From assembly GCA_963843755.1 (NCBI GenBank), contig CAWJLS010000013.1, forward strand, positions 62,001 to 126,000: DNA of 64,000 nt. The letters run 5' to 3'. Shown here piece by piece: positions 20,290-27,623 of the stretch. The position numbers and the translations under genes are program-made. Numbering within the stretch: the stretch's first letter is position 1; every line of letters starts with the position of its first letter. Origin of the DNA: CAWJLS01 sp963843755 (GTDB lineage Bacteria > Acidobacteriota > Thermoanaerobaculia > Multivoradales > DATKCC01). The notes beneath the pieces were generated by a model, which was not told the DNA's origin, did no database searches, and worked only from the letters and a program-made list of their open reading frames with translations.

Positions 20290-21015
20290 TCAGCCCGCCG
20301 GAAGCTCGATGCCCTGGGCCACGAGCTGGCGCTCCGCCTGCTCGGCCCAGCCGCGGTTGGCCGCCGGGCTCGCCGGGCTCGGGTGGAGGATGCCACCGAC
20401 GGCGGTGTCCGGCCGGTCGGCCAGACAGTGGCGCGCCCGGTCCTCGGCGAACCTGCCGATGCCGACGACCCGGGAGGGGCCGAGAGCATCGACCGCCCGG
20501 CGCAGCGCCTCGTCGCAGGCGGCGAACAGCGGTTCCCGCTCCGCCGCCGGCAGCTTGTCCGGCGTCCGGTTGCGGCCGCTCTCCTCCATGAAGACCAGCG
20601 GGCAGTAGTTCCAGACGAAGAACCGCTCGAAGAAGCGTTCCGGGGTGCCGAACCGCTCCGCGGCCCAGCCCCAGAGGCGCCGTCCGCTGACCTCGCTCCG
20701 CGCGCAGTCGAAGCCCTCGATCGGCCGCTTCGGATGCTCCTCGGGCGGCGCGTCGACGGCGCCCTCGATCCCCAGCCAGTCGCGGACGAACCCGATCTCC
20801 CCGAACGGAACACCGGTCTGGGCCATGCCCCACGGTCCCGGGTTCATGCCCACCAGGAAGACCTGCTTGGGCGCCGTCCCGTAGCGCTCGAGATACCGGC
20901 GGTGGGGCTCCCGGGCGTAGGTCAGCGGGTCGTAGACGTGGGTGACCGGCAGGGCGAAACGGAGGCGGTCGACGGCCCGGGCGAGATCGGCGGCGATGGG
21001 GACGAGCGGTGCGAT
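20290..21015 (-). CDS. SMUG1-type uracil-DNA glycosylase, start codon uncertain
   Basis: Removes uracil from DNA (base excision repair). Family motifs are GMNPGPWGMAQTGVPFGE, the central NYCPL and the C-terminal GILHPSPASPAANRGW. The first ATG (20853) lies inside the active-site motif, so the real protein must begin earlier. The upstream frame continues with family-like sequence (PVTHVYDPLTYAREPHRRYLERYG) but contains no ATG, GTG or TTG. GGGAGG is followed five bases later by ATC at 21015, two bases after the stop of the upstream gene. I place the start there (241 residues, the usual family length), as a rare ATC start or a base error. CTG at 20952 is the alternative. The identification of the family is firm; the start is not. 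Confidence 0.8.
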   Translation of the reverse strand: MAPLVPIAADLARAVDRLRFALPVTHVYDPLTYAREPHRRYLERYGTAPKQVFLVGMNPGPWGMAQTGVPFGEIGFVRDWLGIEGAVDAPPEEHPKRPIEGFDCARSEVSGRRLWGWAAERFGTPERFFERFFVWNYCPLVFMEESGRNRTPDKLPAAEREPLFAACDEALRRAVDALGPSRVVGIGRFAEDRARHCLADRPDTAVGGILHPSPASPAANRGWAEQAERQLVAQGIELPAG

Positions 21016-21017
21016 CG

Positions 21018-21767
21018 CTACCTCCCGAGAAGCTGGCGGATGGCGCGCCGGACCGACTCCTCGCCGCTCTGGCGGTCTCTGTGGTGGAAGGCGATGCCGG
21101 CGTTGCGCGGCGTCCGCCAGGCGACGCTCCCTTCGATCGCCAGCGGCGCCTCACCGCCCGGGAGGTGGGGCAGGCGGAGGGAAAAGCGGACCGTGCGGCC
21201 GGGGGTCCAGTCGGCCGGAAGTCCGCGGAAGCAGGCGCCGCCGAGGGAGAGGTTCTCGACCTGGGCCCGCACGACCGAGCCGTCCGGTAGCTCGAGCTCG
21301 ACGTCGGCGTCGATCCGGGTGCGCACCTCCCGGCGGCCGGAGAGCTCGACGGCCGAGGCGACGTTGTGGCCGTGGCGGCGGATGATCGCCGTGCGCAGCT
21401 TGACCGCCAGGAGGGGGCGCTGCCGGAGCAGGGCGATCAGGTCGCTCTTACGCACGTGGACCAGGGTGGTGGGCTCGGAGGCGACCGCCGAGGCTGAACG
21501 GGTGCCGCCGTCGAGCAGGCCCATCTCGCCGAAGAAGCCGCCCGGGCCGAGGCGGGCGAGGCGCTGGACCGGTTGACCGACCGCGTCGCGGACGATGCTG
21601 ACGGCGCCCGTCTCGACGACGTAGAGGCCGTCGACGGGGTCGCCCTCGCGGAAGATCCGTTCGCCGGCCGAGGCCCGCCGGTCGGAGCAGCGCTCGGCGA
21701 GGAGTGCTACCTCGTCGTCCGAGAGTCCCTCGAACAGGGGCACCGACTTGAGGATCGCGTGGCGCAT
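21018..21767 (-). CDS. Cyclic nucleotide-binding and PilZ domain protein
   Basis: 249 residues. Residues of about 5-125 form a cNMP-binding (Crp-type) domain: PLFEGLSDDEVALLAE, GERIFREGDPVDGLYVV and GGFFGEMGLLDGGTRSASA with the phosphate-binding-cassette-like Glu and Arg. Residues of about 140-240 form a PilZ domain with the R-x-x-x-R stretch RREVR and NLSLGGACF (N-x-S-x-x-G), so c-di-GMP binding is possible. There is no DNA-binding helix-turn-helix. The combination suggests a second-messenger sensor that acts through protein contacts (inference). The stop lies two bases from the proposed start of the uracil glycosylase gene. Confidence 0.85.
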   Translation of the reverse strand: MRHAILKSVPLFEGLSDDEVALLAERCSDRRASAGERIFREGDPVDGLYVVETGAVSIVRDAVGQPVQRLARLGPGGFFGEMGLLDGGTRSASAVASEPTTLVHVRKSDLIALLRQRPLLAVKLRTAIIRRHGHNVASAVELSGRREVRTRIDADVELELPDGSVVRAQVENLSLGGACFRGLPADWTPGRTVRFSLRLPHLPGGEAPLAIEGSVAWRTPRNAGIAFHHRDRQSGEESVRRAIRQLLGR

Positions 21768-21836
21768 CGCTCCGCTGGTTGGCAGGTGGTCCGGTCGGCT
21801 CGGCTGGTCGGGGCTCGTCGGTTCGGGGAGGGCCTG

Positions 21837-22187
21837 TCAGTCGGCCATCGTACGGTAGAGCCGGTCGCTCTTGGCAGCCATGATGAAATCGTTTTCGTGC
21901 AGGCCGCCGATGGCGTGGGTCCACCAGGTCACCGTCAGCTTGCCCCACGCGGTGACCAGCACCGGATGGTGCCCTTGTTCCTCCGCCGCGCGGCCGATCC
22001 GGTCGGTGAGCTCCAGCGCCTGGGCGAAGTCGTCGAAGGTGAACGCCCGCTCCAGCCGCTGGACGCCGTCGCGCTCGACGACGGTCCAGTCGGGCACCTG
22101 CTCGTGGAGCGTGCGGATCTCCTCGGGGCTCGCGGGACGCACACCGCCCTCACAGGGGATGCAGCGATGGTGCGCCAGGTCGCTCAT
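21837..22187 (-). CDS. phhB: Pterin-4a-carbinolamine dehydratase
   Basis: 116 residues. The start at 22187 is preceded by GGAGAGGA. The family signature is visible: RAFTFDDFAQALELTDRIGRAAEEQGHHPVLVTAWGKLTVTWWTHAIGGL, seen here in pieces as FTFDDF, EEQGHHP, VTWWTHAIGGL. The enzyme regenerates tetrahydrobiopterin cofactor after aromatic amino acid hydroxylation; many bacteria carry it without a hydroxylase, where the role may be in molybdopterin or folate chemistry. No hydroxylase is in the window. The gene is followed in the same direction by the cNMP/PilZ gene after 69 bases. Confidence 0.9.
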   Translation of the reverse strand: MSDLAHHRCIPCEGGVRPASPEEIRTLHEQVPDWTVVERDGVQRLERAFTFDDFAQALELTDRIGRAAEEQGHHPVLVTAWGKLTVTWWTHAIGGLHENDFIMAAKSDRLYRTMAD

Positions 22188-22258
22188 CGGTCCTCTCCTC
22201 CCTCTACTCGTCGTGGGTCGTGGCGGGGATTCGGCAACTCGGCAGTAGGGCGTCGCGG

Positions 22259-23356
22259 TCAGCCGTGCCGGGAGCGGAACTCGGCCATGAAGCCGACCAG
22301 CCGCTCGACCGAGTGGAGCTCGACCGCGTTGTAGATCGACGCCCGGATGCCGCCGACCGAACGGTGCCCCTTGAGCCCGACCAGATCCGCGGCCGCCGCT
22401 TCCTCGACGAACCGCGCCTCGAGGGCCTCGTCCGGCAGGCGGAAGGTGACGTTCATCCACGAGCGGGAGGCGGGTCGAGCATGGCCCCGGTAGAAACCGC
22501 CCGACCCGTCGATCGCCGCGTAGAGGTGCCGGGCCTTGGCCTCGTTGCGCTCGGCGGCGGCGGCGAGGCCGCCGTGGTCGAGCAGCCAGCGCGCGACCAG
22601 GCCGACCATGTAGATGGCGAAAACGGGCGGCGTGTTGAGCAGCGAGTCCTTGGCCGCCATCTTGGCGTAGGTGAGGGTGTCCGGCAGGTCGTCCGGCGCG
22701 GTCTCGAGGAGGTCCTTGCGCACGATCACGACGGTCACGCCGGCCGGCCCGAGATTCTTCTGGGCGCCGGCGTAGATCAGGCCGAAGGGTGCGAGGTCGA
22801 GGGGGCGGCTGAGCAGGTCCGACGACATGTCGCAGACCAGCGGCACCGGCACGTAGTCCGGTGTCTCGCGGAGCTGGGTGCCGGCCACCGTGTTGTTGCT
22901 GGTGTAGTGGAGATAGGCGGCGTCCGGGTCGCACCAGAGGCCTCCGGTGGGCACGTGGTCGAAGCCGTCCTCGGCGCTCGACCAGACCACCTGGGCGTCG
23001 CCCCGCTTGGCCCCTTCCGCGGCCGCCATCTCGGCCCAGCGGCCGGTGACGACGTAGGCGGCCTTGCCGCCCGCGGGCAGCAGGTTCATGGGTACCAGGC
23101 CGAACTGGGTGCGGGCGCCGCCGCCCATGTAGACGATGGCGTGGCTGGCGTTCGCTCCGGAGCCGAGGCCGAGCAGCTCGGCGAGGGCTTCGCTGGTCTC
23201 GCGGTGGACGGCGCTGTAGTGGGCGCCGCGGTGGCTGGCTTCGAGAATCGACATGCCGGAGCCGCGGAAATCGAGCAGCTCGTCGCGGACCTGGTCGAGG
23301 ACCGGCAGGGGCAGGGCGGCCGGACCGCCGCCGAAGTTGTGGACCCGATGCGTCAT
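22259..23356 (-). CDS. serC: Phosphoserine aminotransferase
   Basis: 365 residues, normal for SerC, which makes 3-phosphoserine from 3-phosphohydroxypyruvate in serine synthesis and also acts in pyridoxal phosphate synthesis. Seen: HNFGGGPAALP at the N-terminus, SILEASHRG, the GGGARTQF segment, DMSSDLLSRP, the PLP lysine in YAGAQKNLGPAG, and the C-terminal GHRSVGGIRASIYNA, which contacts substrate phosphate. The gene ends 71 bases before the PCD gene and starts nine bases after the ssb stop, so ssb-serC-phhB may form one transcript. Confidence 0.95.
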   Translation of the reverse strand: MTHRVHNFGGGPAALPLPVLDQVRDELLDFRGSGMSILEASHRGAHYSAVHRETSEALAELLGLGSGANASHAIVYMGGGARTQFGLVPMNLLPAGGKAAYVVTGRWAEMAAAEGAKRGDAQVVWSSAEDGFDHVPTGGLWCDPDAAYLHYTSNNTVAGTQLRETPDYVPVPLVCDMSSDLLSRPLDLAPFGLIYAGAQKNLGPAGVTVVIVRKDLLETAPDDLPDTLTYAKMAAKDSLLNTPPVFAIYMVGLVARWLLDHGGLAAAAERNEAKARHLYAAIDGSGGFYRGHARPASRSWMNVTFRLPDEALEARFVEEAAAADLVGLKGHRSVGGIRASIYNAVELHSVERLVGFMAEFRSRHG

Positions 23357-23365
23357 GGCCGCGCC

Positions 23366-23851
23366 TCAGAACGGAATGTCGTCGTCGTCCCCGCCACCGC
23401 CACCACCGCTGCCACCGCTGCCGCCGCTGCCGCCGCCGCTCGAAGATCCGCCGCCGTAGTCCGGGCCGTCGTAGTCCGGATAGCCGCCGCCGCCGCCGCC
23501 CCGGCCACCCCCGCCCCCGCCGCCCGGCCCGCCGAGCATCTGGAAGTTGTCGCAGATGATCTCGGTGCGGTAGCGCTTCTCGCCGGTGTTGCGGTCGTCC
23601 CAGCTACTCGTCTGGATCCGTCCCTCGACGAACACCTGCTTTCCCTTGGTCAGGTACTGGCCGGCGACCTCCGCCTGGCGGCCGAAGCAGACGATGTTGT
23701 GCCACTCCGTCTGCTCCTGGAGCTGGCCGCTGCGATCACGCCACTTGCGGGAGGTGGCGATCGGGAAGTTGGCGACGGGCTGGCCGGAAGTGGTGGATCG
23801 GACTTCCGGATCTCGGCCCAAGTTACCGAGCAGGAACACCTTGTTGACCAT
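23366..23851 (-). CDS. ssb: Single-stranded DNA-binding protein
   Basis: 161 residues. The N-terminal ~110 residues form the OB fold: MVNKVFLLGNLGRDPEVR, TEWHNIVCFGRQAEVAGQYL, GKQVFVEGRIQTSSW. A very Gly-rich linker follows, and the C-terminus is the conserved acidic tip DDDDIPF, which recruits repair and replication partners. The Gly linker (about residues 112-152) is encoded by repeated GGN codons. AGGAGAGG precedes the ATG. Unlike in many bacteria, ssb is not between rpsF and rpsR here. Confidence 0.96.
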   Translation of the reverse strand: MVNKVFLLGNLGRDPEVRSTTSGQPVANFPIATSRKWRDRSGQLQEQTEWHNIVCFGRQAEVAGQYLTKGKQVFVEGRIQTSSWDDRNTGEKRYRTEIICDNFQMLGGPGGGGGGGRGGGGGGYPDYDGPDYGGGSSSGGGSGGSGGSGGGGGGDDDDIPF

Positions 23852-24047
23852 GGCTGCCTCTCCTGAAAATCGATTCTCTGGTGAAGCCGGACGGTATCAC
23901 AGGGATCGGGCGAAACTCGGCCTCGTCCGGCCGTCGCGGTACCCCTCGGCCGGCCCCGGTGGGACACCGTCGGAGCGCGGTAGGCTCGGGCTTCGACCGG
24001 CGGGATGGACCGTTGTCCCGGGTCCCCTGGAGGAGAGGACGGAATCG

Positions 24048-24491
24048 ATGCGTTGTGTCGTGCAGAGGGTCTCGTCGGCCGCCGTCCGGGTGGGCGGTGA
24101 GGAGGTGGCGAGGATCGGCCGCGGGCTGCTCGTGCTGGTGGGGATCGAGACCGGCGACGGGGGCGAGCAGGTGGCGGCCGCGGCCCGCAAGCTCGGCTCG
24201 TTGCGGGTCTTCGACGACGCCGACGGGCGGATGAACCTGGGGCCGGCCGAGGCCGGGGCGGCGTTCCTGGTGGTGTCTCAGTTCACCCTCGCCGGCTCCC
24301 TCGACCGGGGGCGCCGCCCGTCGTTCGACGGCGCCGCGTGCCCCGAGGTCGCGGAGCCTCTGGTCGACGCCTTCGTCGCGGCGCTCCGGGGGGCCGGGCA
24401 CCGGGTGGAGACCGGGGTGTTCCGGGCGATGATGGAGGTCGAGCTGGTGAACGACGGCCCGGTGACGTTCGTGCTGGAGCCGAAGCGCTGA
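24048..24491 (+). CDS. dtd: D-aminoacyl-tRNA deacylase
   Basis: 147 residues. The family motifs MRCVVQRVSSAAV at the N-terminus, SQFTL (usually SQFTLYG; here SQFTLAG) and the Gly-cis-Pro region NDGPVTFVLE at the C-terminus are all visible. Dtd removes D-amino acids (and glycine from tRNA-Ala) and so protects translation. The start at 24048 follows GGAGGAGAGGACGG; the longer frame upstream covers the divergent ssb promoter region and has no family similarity. It stands alone, divergent from ssb and convergent with the M50 protease gene. Confidence 0.94.
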   Translation: MRCVVQRVSSAAVRVGGEEVARIGRGLLVLVGIETGDGGEQVAAAARKLGSLRVFDDADGRMNLGPAEAGAAFLVVSQFTLAGSLDRGRRPSFDGAACPEVAEPLVDAFVAALRGAGHRVETGVFRAMMEVELVNDGPVTFVLEPKR

Positions 24492-24508
24492 GCTCGTGAC
24501 GACGGTGC

Positions 24509-25642
24509 TCAACCGCTGGTCGCCACCGGGGCGCTCGGCGCCGAGCTCTGCACGGTGTGAACGGGCACGTCCCGGCGGATCGGCTGGATCTCCACCTGGC
24601 CGACCGGCAGGGGCATGAACGAGAGCAGGAAGATCACCAGGGCGACCCAGGCCAGGCGCCGGCGCAGGGGATCCAGACGGACCGCTTCGTCGTAGACCGG
24701 CGGATGGTGCAATCCCATCACCAGGGTCACCACGCACCACAGCCCCCATCCGGGCCAGACCAGGAAGGCGATGACCGCCAGGCCGGCCCAGAGGAACGGG
24801 GCGACCCGGCGCTGGGTCCGGCCGAGGGCCGCGTACAGGATGTGCCCACCGTCGAGCTGGCCCAGGGGGATCAGGTTGAGCGACGTGGCCAGCAGCCCGA
24901 ACCACGCGGCCAGCGCGAACGGGTGGAGCTGAAGGATCTGCTGGTCGCCGAGGGGGCCGTGGAAGAGCCGGGAGAGCCCGGCCAGCGCCAGGCTGTGGCC
25001 CGGCACCAGGAGGAAGCCCGCCATCTCGGGCGGAATCTGCGACGCCGAGACCTTCTCCGACCAGAACACGCCGAGGACGAGGAAGGGGAGGAGCGCCACG
25101 AACCCGGCGATGGGGCCGGCCACGCCGATGTCGAACAGCTCGCGCTTGGTCCGGATTGGCGCCCGGATCTTGATGAAGGCACCGAGGGTGCCGATGGCCA
25201 GCGGCAACGGCAGGAAGTAGGGCAGGGTCGCCGGCAGGTGATAGCGCCGGCAGGCGATGTAGTGACCGAGCTCGTGACTGAGCAGGATGAACATCGCCGG
25301 CAGGGAGAACGACAGTCCGAGGAGCAGCAGCGACGGGTCGCTCCAGACCGAAGCCACGGTATGCGGCACCAGCCACAGGTCGAGGTCGGTCGTCCTCCGG
25401 GTGGAGATCTGGAGGATCCAGACCGCTCCCAGGGTCGTGGTGGTGAGCGTCGTCAGGAGGAAGAGCAGGATCGCCAGGCCCCACCGGGGTCGCGCGGGGA
25501 CCGGCGGTCGTGGGGGGCGGGGCACCGGGGTGACGTCGATCACCTGCGGGCCGTAAGGCGCCGAGAGGTCGAACGGGTCGGCCGCGTCGGCCGGAGAGAG
25601 GGGGCGGCGGGGTGGGTCGAAGGGGGAGCGCGGCGCAGTCAT
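24509..25642 (-). CDS. Site-2-protease-like M50 membrane metalloprotease
   Basis: 377 residues with several membrane helices. Zinc-binding motifs are HELGH (residues 123-127) in a hydrophobic helix and LDGGH (263-267) in the C-terminal part, as in intramembrane site-2 proteases. The first ~50 residues are Pro-rich and cytoplasmic. No PDZ domain is present. Members cut membrane-bound regulators or fold as simple membrane proteases; the substrate is unknown. The start ATG is 50 bases after the stop of the HU gene in the same direction, so the two may be co-transcribed. Confidence 0.85.
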   Translation of the reverse strand: MTAPRSPFDPPRRPLSPADAADPFDLSAPYGPQVIDVTPVPRPPRPPVPARPRWGLAILLFLLTTLTTTTLGAVWILQISTRRTTDLDLWLVPHTVASVWSDPSLLLLGLSFSLPAMFILLSHELGHYIACRRYHLPATLPYFLPLPLAIGTLGAFIKIRAPIRTKRELFDIGVAGPIAGFVALLPFLVLGVFWSEKVSASQIPPEMAGFLLVPGHSLALAGLSRLFHGPLGDQQILQLHPFALAAWFGLLATSLNLIPLGQLDGGHILYAALGRTQRRVAPFLWAGLAVIAFLVWPGWGLWCVVTLVMGLHHPPVYDEAVRLDPLRRRLAWVALVIFLLSFMPLPVGQVEIQPIRRDVPVHTVQSSAPSAPVATSG

Positions 25643-25692
25643 CGGCGCCCGTCGCGAGAGCCGCCCGGAGAAGGAGTCGCCATCGATCCGCG

Positions 25693-25959
25693 CTACAGCT
25701 CTTTGAGCTCTTTGCCGGGCTTGAAGCGGACCGTCTTGCCGGGCTCGATGGCGACCTCGACGCCGGTCTTCGGGTTGCGCCCGACGCCCTTCTTGCGGTC
25801 GCGCACCTGAAAGACGCCGAATCCGCGCAGCTCGATACGCTTGCCGTCGGAGAGGGCGGCCTTCATCGCCTCCAGAATGGTGTCGACCGCTTCCGCGGCC
25901 TTGACACGGGGGACCTCTGAGGCGTCGGCGACTCGGTTGACGATGTCCGCTTTGATCAT
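25693..25959 (-). CDS. hup: HU-family DNA-binding protein
   Basis: 88 residues, typical of HU. Seen: MIKADIVNRVADASEV at the N-terminus, ELRGFGVFQVRDRKKGVGRNPKTG (the DNA-binding arm region with GRNP) and FKPGKELKEL at the C-terminus. It binds and bends DNA in the nucleoid. It differs from the second HU/IHF-like protein in this window (58062-58361), which lies behind rpsA. Confidence 0.95.
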   Translation of the reverse strand: MIKADIVNRVADASEVPRVKAAEAVDTILEAMKAALSDGKRIELRGFGVFQVRDRKKGVGRNPKTGVEVAIEPGKTVRFKPGKELKEL

Positions 25960-26016
25960 GGCAGCTCCGAGAACGGCGGGGAGTCTAGCAACGGCCTTCG
26001 AAAGGTGTCAACGCGG

Positions 26017-27441
26017 TTAGTCCTTTTTCTTCCGCAAGATACACCGTTCGTAGGCCTCCGCCGCGGCGACGGCGAGATGGAGGAGTGCGTCGAGGTCGAC
26101 CTTGCCCAGGCCGCCGGGCTCGCGATCCAGGTAGATCGCGGTCACCAGGCGGCCCTGGATCCGCACGGGCAGGAGGATGCACTCCCGGGGCAGCGAGCCG
26201 CCCCAGCAGCGCGCCAGCGAGCGGTGCACGGCCATGGCGGGGAGCGGTCCGAGATAGAAGCTTCCCGAGGTCCGCAGGTTGAGGAACAGGGAGGGCTGAT
26301 TGAAGTCGGCCGAGAACTCCCGTAGCGCATCCTGGTCGAGAGTCCTGCCGGAGCCGCGCCAGCCGGTGACCCGGTCGCGGAGCACTTTGAACAGGGCGAT
26401 GCGCTCGAACTGTTGATCGAGGACGGCCAGCAGCACGGTGGCGACCTGGTCGGGCGCCGTGCAGCGCGCCAGGTGCTCCTCGGCGTCGGCGAGGCTGATC
26501 GGCAGCGGCGGCGCGCCGGACGGGACCGGCTGGGTGTCGTCGCCCAACGGTCCGGGCGGTGGAGGCGCGACGACAGGCTCCGGGACCGGATCGGGCAGCG
26601 TCTGGGCCTCGGCCAGGCGGGCGGCGTCGGCGAGCTGGAGATCCAGCCGTTCCCGGGGGGTCAGCGGCACGCTCTCCGGCCGCTTGGGGCGTCGCACGGG
26701 CGCGGGAGCCGGCGAGGCGGCCACCTCCTGTGCCTGCGCCGTCGCGGCGGCCGTCGCGGCAGCCGGGCGGGCCGGCGACCGGGCCGGCCGCATGGCGACG
26801 GCGGAGGCGGTGGCACCGGCGGCCACGGCGGGCGGCGGCGGCGCCGGCCGGGTGTGCTCCTCGGAGAACAGCGCCGCCTCGGGCTGCTCCCACAGCCGGC
26901 GGGTGCGCTCCCCGGCCGTAGTGGCGGCACGGGGGGCGGCGGAGGCGGTCTTCGCCTGGGGTGCGTAGCGGGTGCTGTCCAGGCGCTGGATCAGGTTCTT
27001 GAGCTGCGACGGACAGGGGACGCCGTAGTACCGCTCGAGAGCCTCGCGGATGCGGACCTCGGTGGCGACGAACGGCCGCACCCGTTTACCGAGGGCGAAG
27101 GCGAGCTCGTCCTGGCTGTTGAGGTCGCGCGGGTCGAGCATCGCCACGTGCACCTGGGTACCGAAGGTCCGGAAGGGCACAGCGTTGCAGCGGGCGGCCA
27201 GCTTGGCGGACAGGGTGGCGATGACGTCGGCCGGGACGTCGCGCAGATCCTCGACCCCCGCCCCCGGCACCTGGTGCTGCTCGGAGAGCGCCTTGAGCAG
27301 CAGGTCTTCGGTCAGCACCCGGCGTTCGAGCAGAAAGGTCCCGAGGCGGTTGGCGACGGCGGTCTGGGCTGTCAGGGCGCGCTCGATGTCGTCCGGGGAC
27401 GCCCATCCCTGCCGCACCAGCAACTGTCCGAGGGTCGCCAT
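26017..27441 (-). CDS. MshEN (GspE N-terminal) domain protein with a GAF-like C-terminal domain
   Basis: 474 residues. Residues 1-150 form a type II secretion/type IV pilus ATPase N-terminal domain: LGQLLVRQGWASPDDIERAL, LLERRVLTEDLLLKAL and AVPFRTFGTQVHVAMLDPRDL. MshEN domains of this type can bind c-di-GMP through repeated LxxxL motifs; both LGQLL and LLERR blocks are there. An Ala/Pro-rich linker (about 165-320) precedes a C-terminal ~150 residues that looks like a GAF-type sensory fold. There is no ATPase domain, so it is not a secretion motor itself. It is divergent from the TPR gene. Confidence 0.75.
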   Translation of the reverse strand: MATLGQLLVRQGWASPDDIERALTAQTAVANRLGTFLLERRVLTEDLLLKALSEQHQVPGAGVEDLRDVPADVIATLSAKLAARCNAVPFRTFGTQVHVAMLDPRDLNSQDELAFALGKRVRPFVATEVRIREALERYYGVPCPSQLKNLIQRLDSTRYAPQAKTASAAPRAATTAGERTRRLWEQPEAALFSEEHTRPAPPPPAVAAGATASAVAMRPARSPARPAAATAAATAQAQEVAASPAPAPVRRPKRPESVPLTPRERLDLQLADAARLAEAQTLPDPVPEPVVAPPPPGPLGDDTQPVPSGAPPLPISLADAEEHLARCTAPDQVATVLLAVLDQQFERIALFKVLRDRVTGWRGSGRTLDQDALREFSADFNQPSLFLNLRTSGSFYLGPLPAMAVHRSLARCWGGSLPRECILLPVRIQGRLVTAIYLDREPGGLGKVDLDALLHLAVAAAEAYERCILRKKKD

Positions 27442-27580
27442 CGTGATCGTCCGTGTCGTGGTCTGGAACGCTCCTGCGGCCTGTCCCAGACGGGTCTCGG
27501 GTCGGCCTCCGGCTAGCCGTTGGAGTCTAACTCATTCTACCGGCTGGTCTTACCGGCAAGGGAACGATTATAGAGAGACG

Positions 27581-27612
27581 ACGATAGCTTGTAAAGAAGG
27601 GGGCGAGGCGCT
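27581..27612 (+). promoter_or_regulatory. Promoter of the TPR gene, possibly leaderless
   Basis: TTGTAA, a 17-base spacer and TATCTT end about six bases before the ATG at 27624. Transcription would begin at or next to the start codon, and no ribosome binding site is seen, so a leaderless mRNA is plausible. Positions are approximate by one or two bases. Confidence 0.45.
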
Positions 27613-27623
27613 ATCTTGGCACG

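Noticed and set aside
23390..23530. GGN/CCN repeat in ssb as a microsatellite or CRISPR-like array
   Set aside because: It encodes the Gly-rich linker of SSB in frame; there are no spacers or regular direct repeats.
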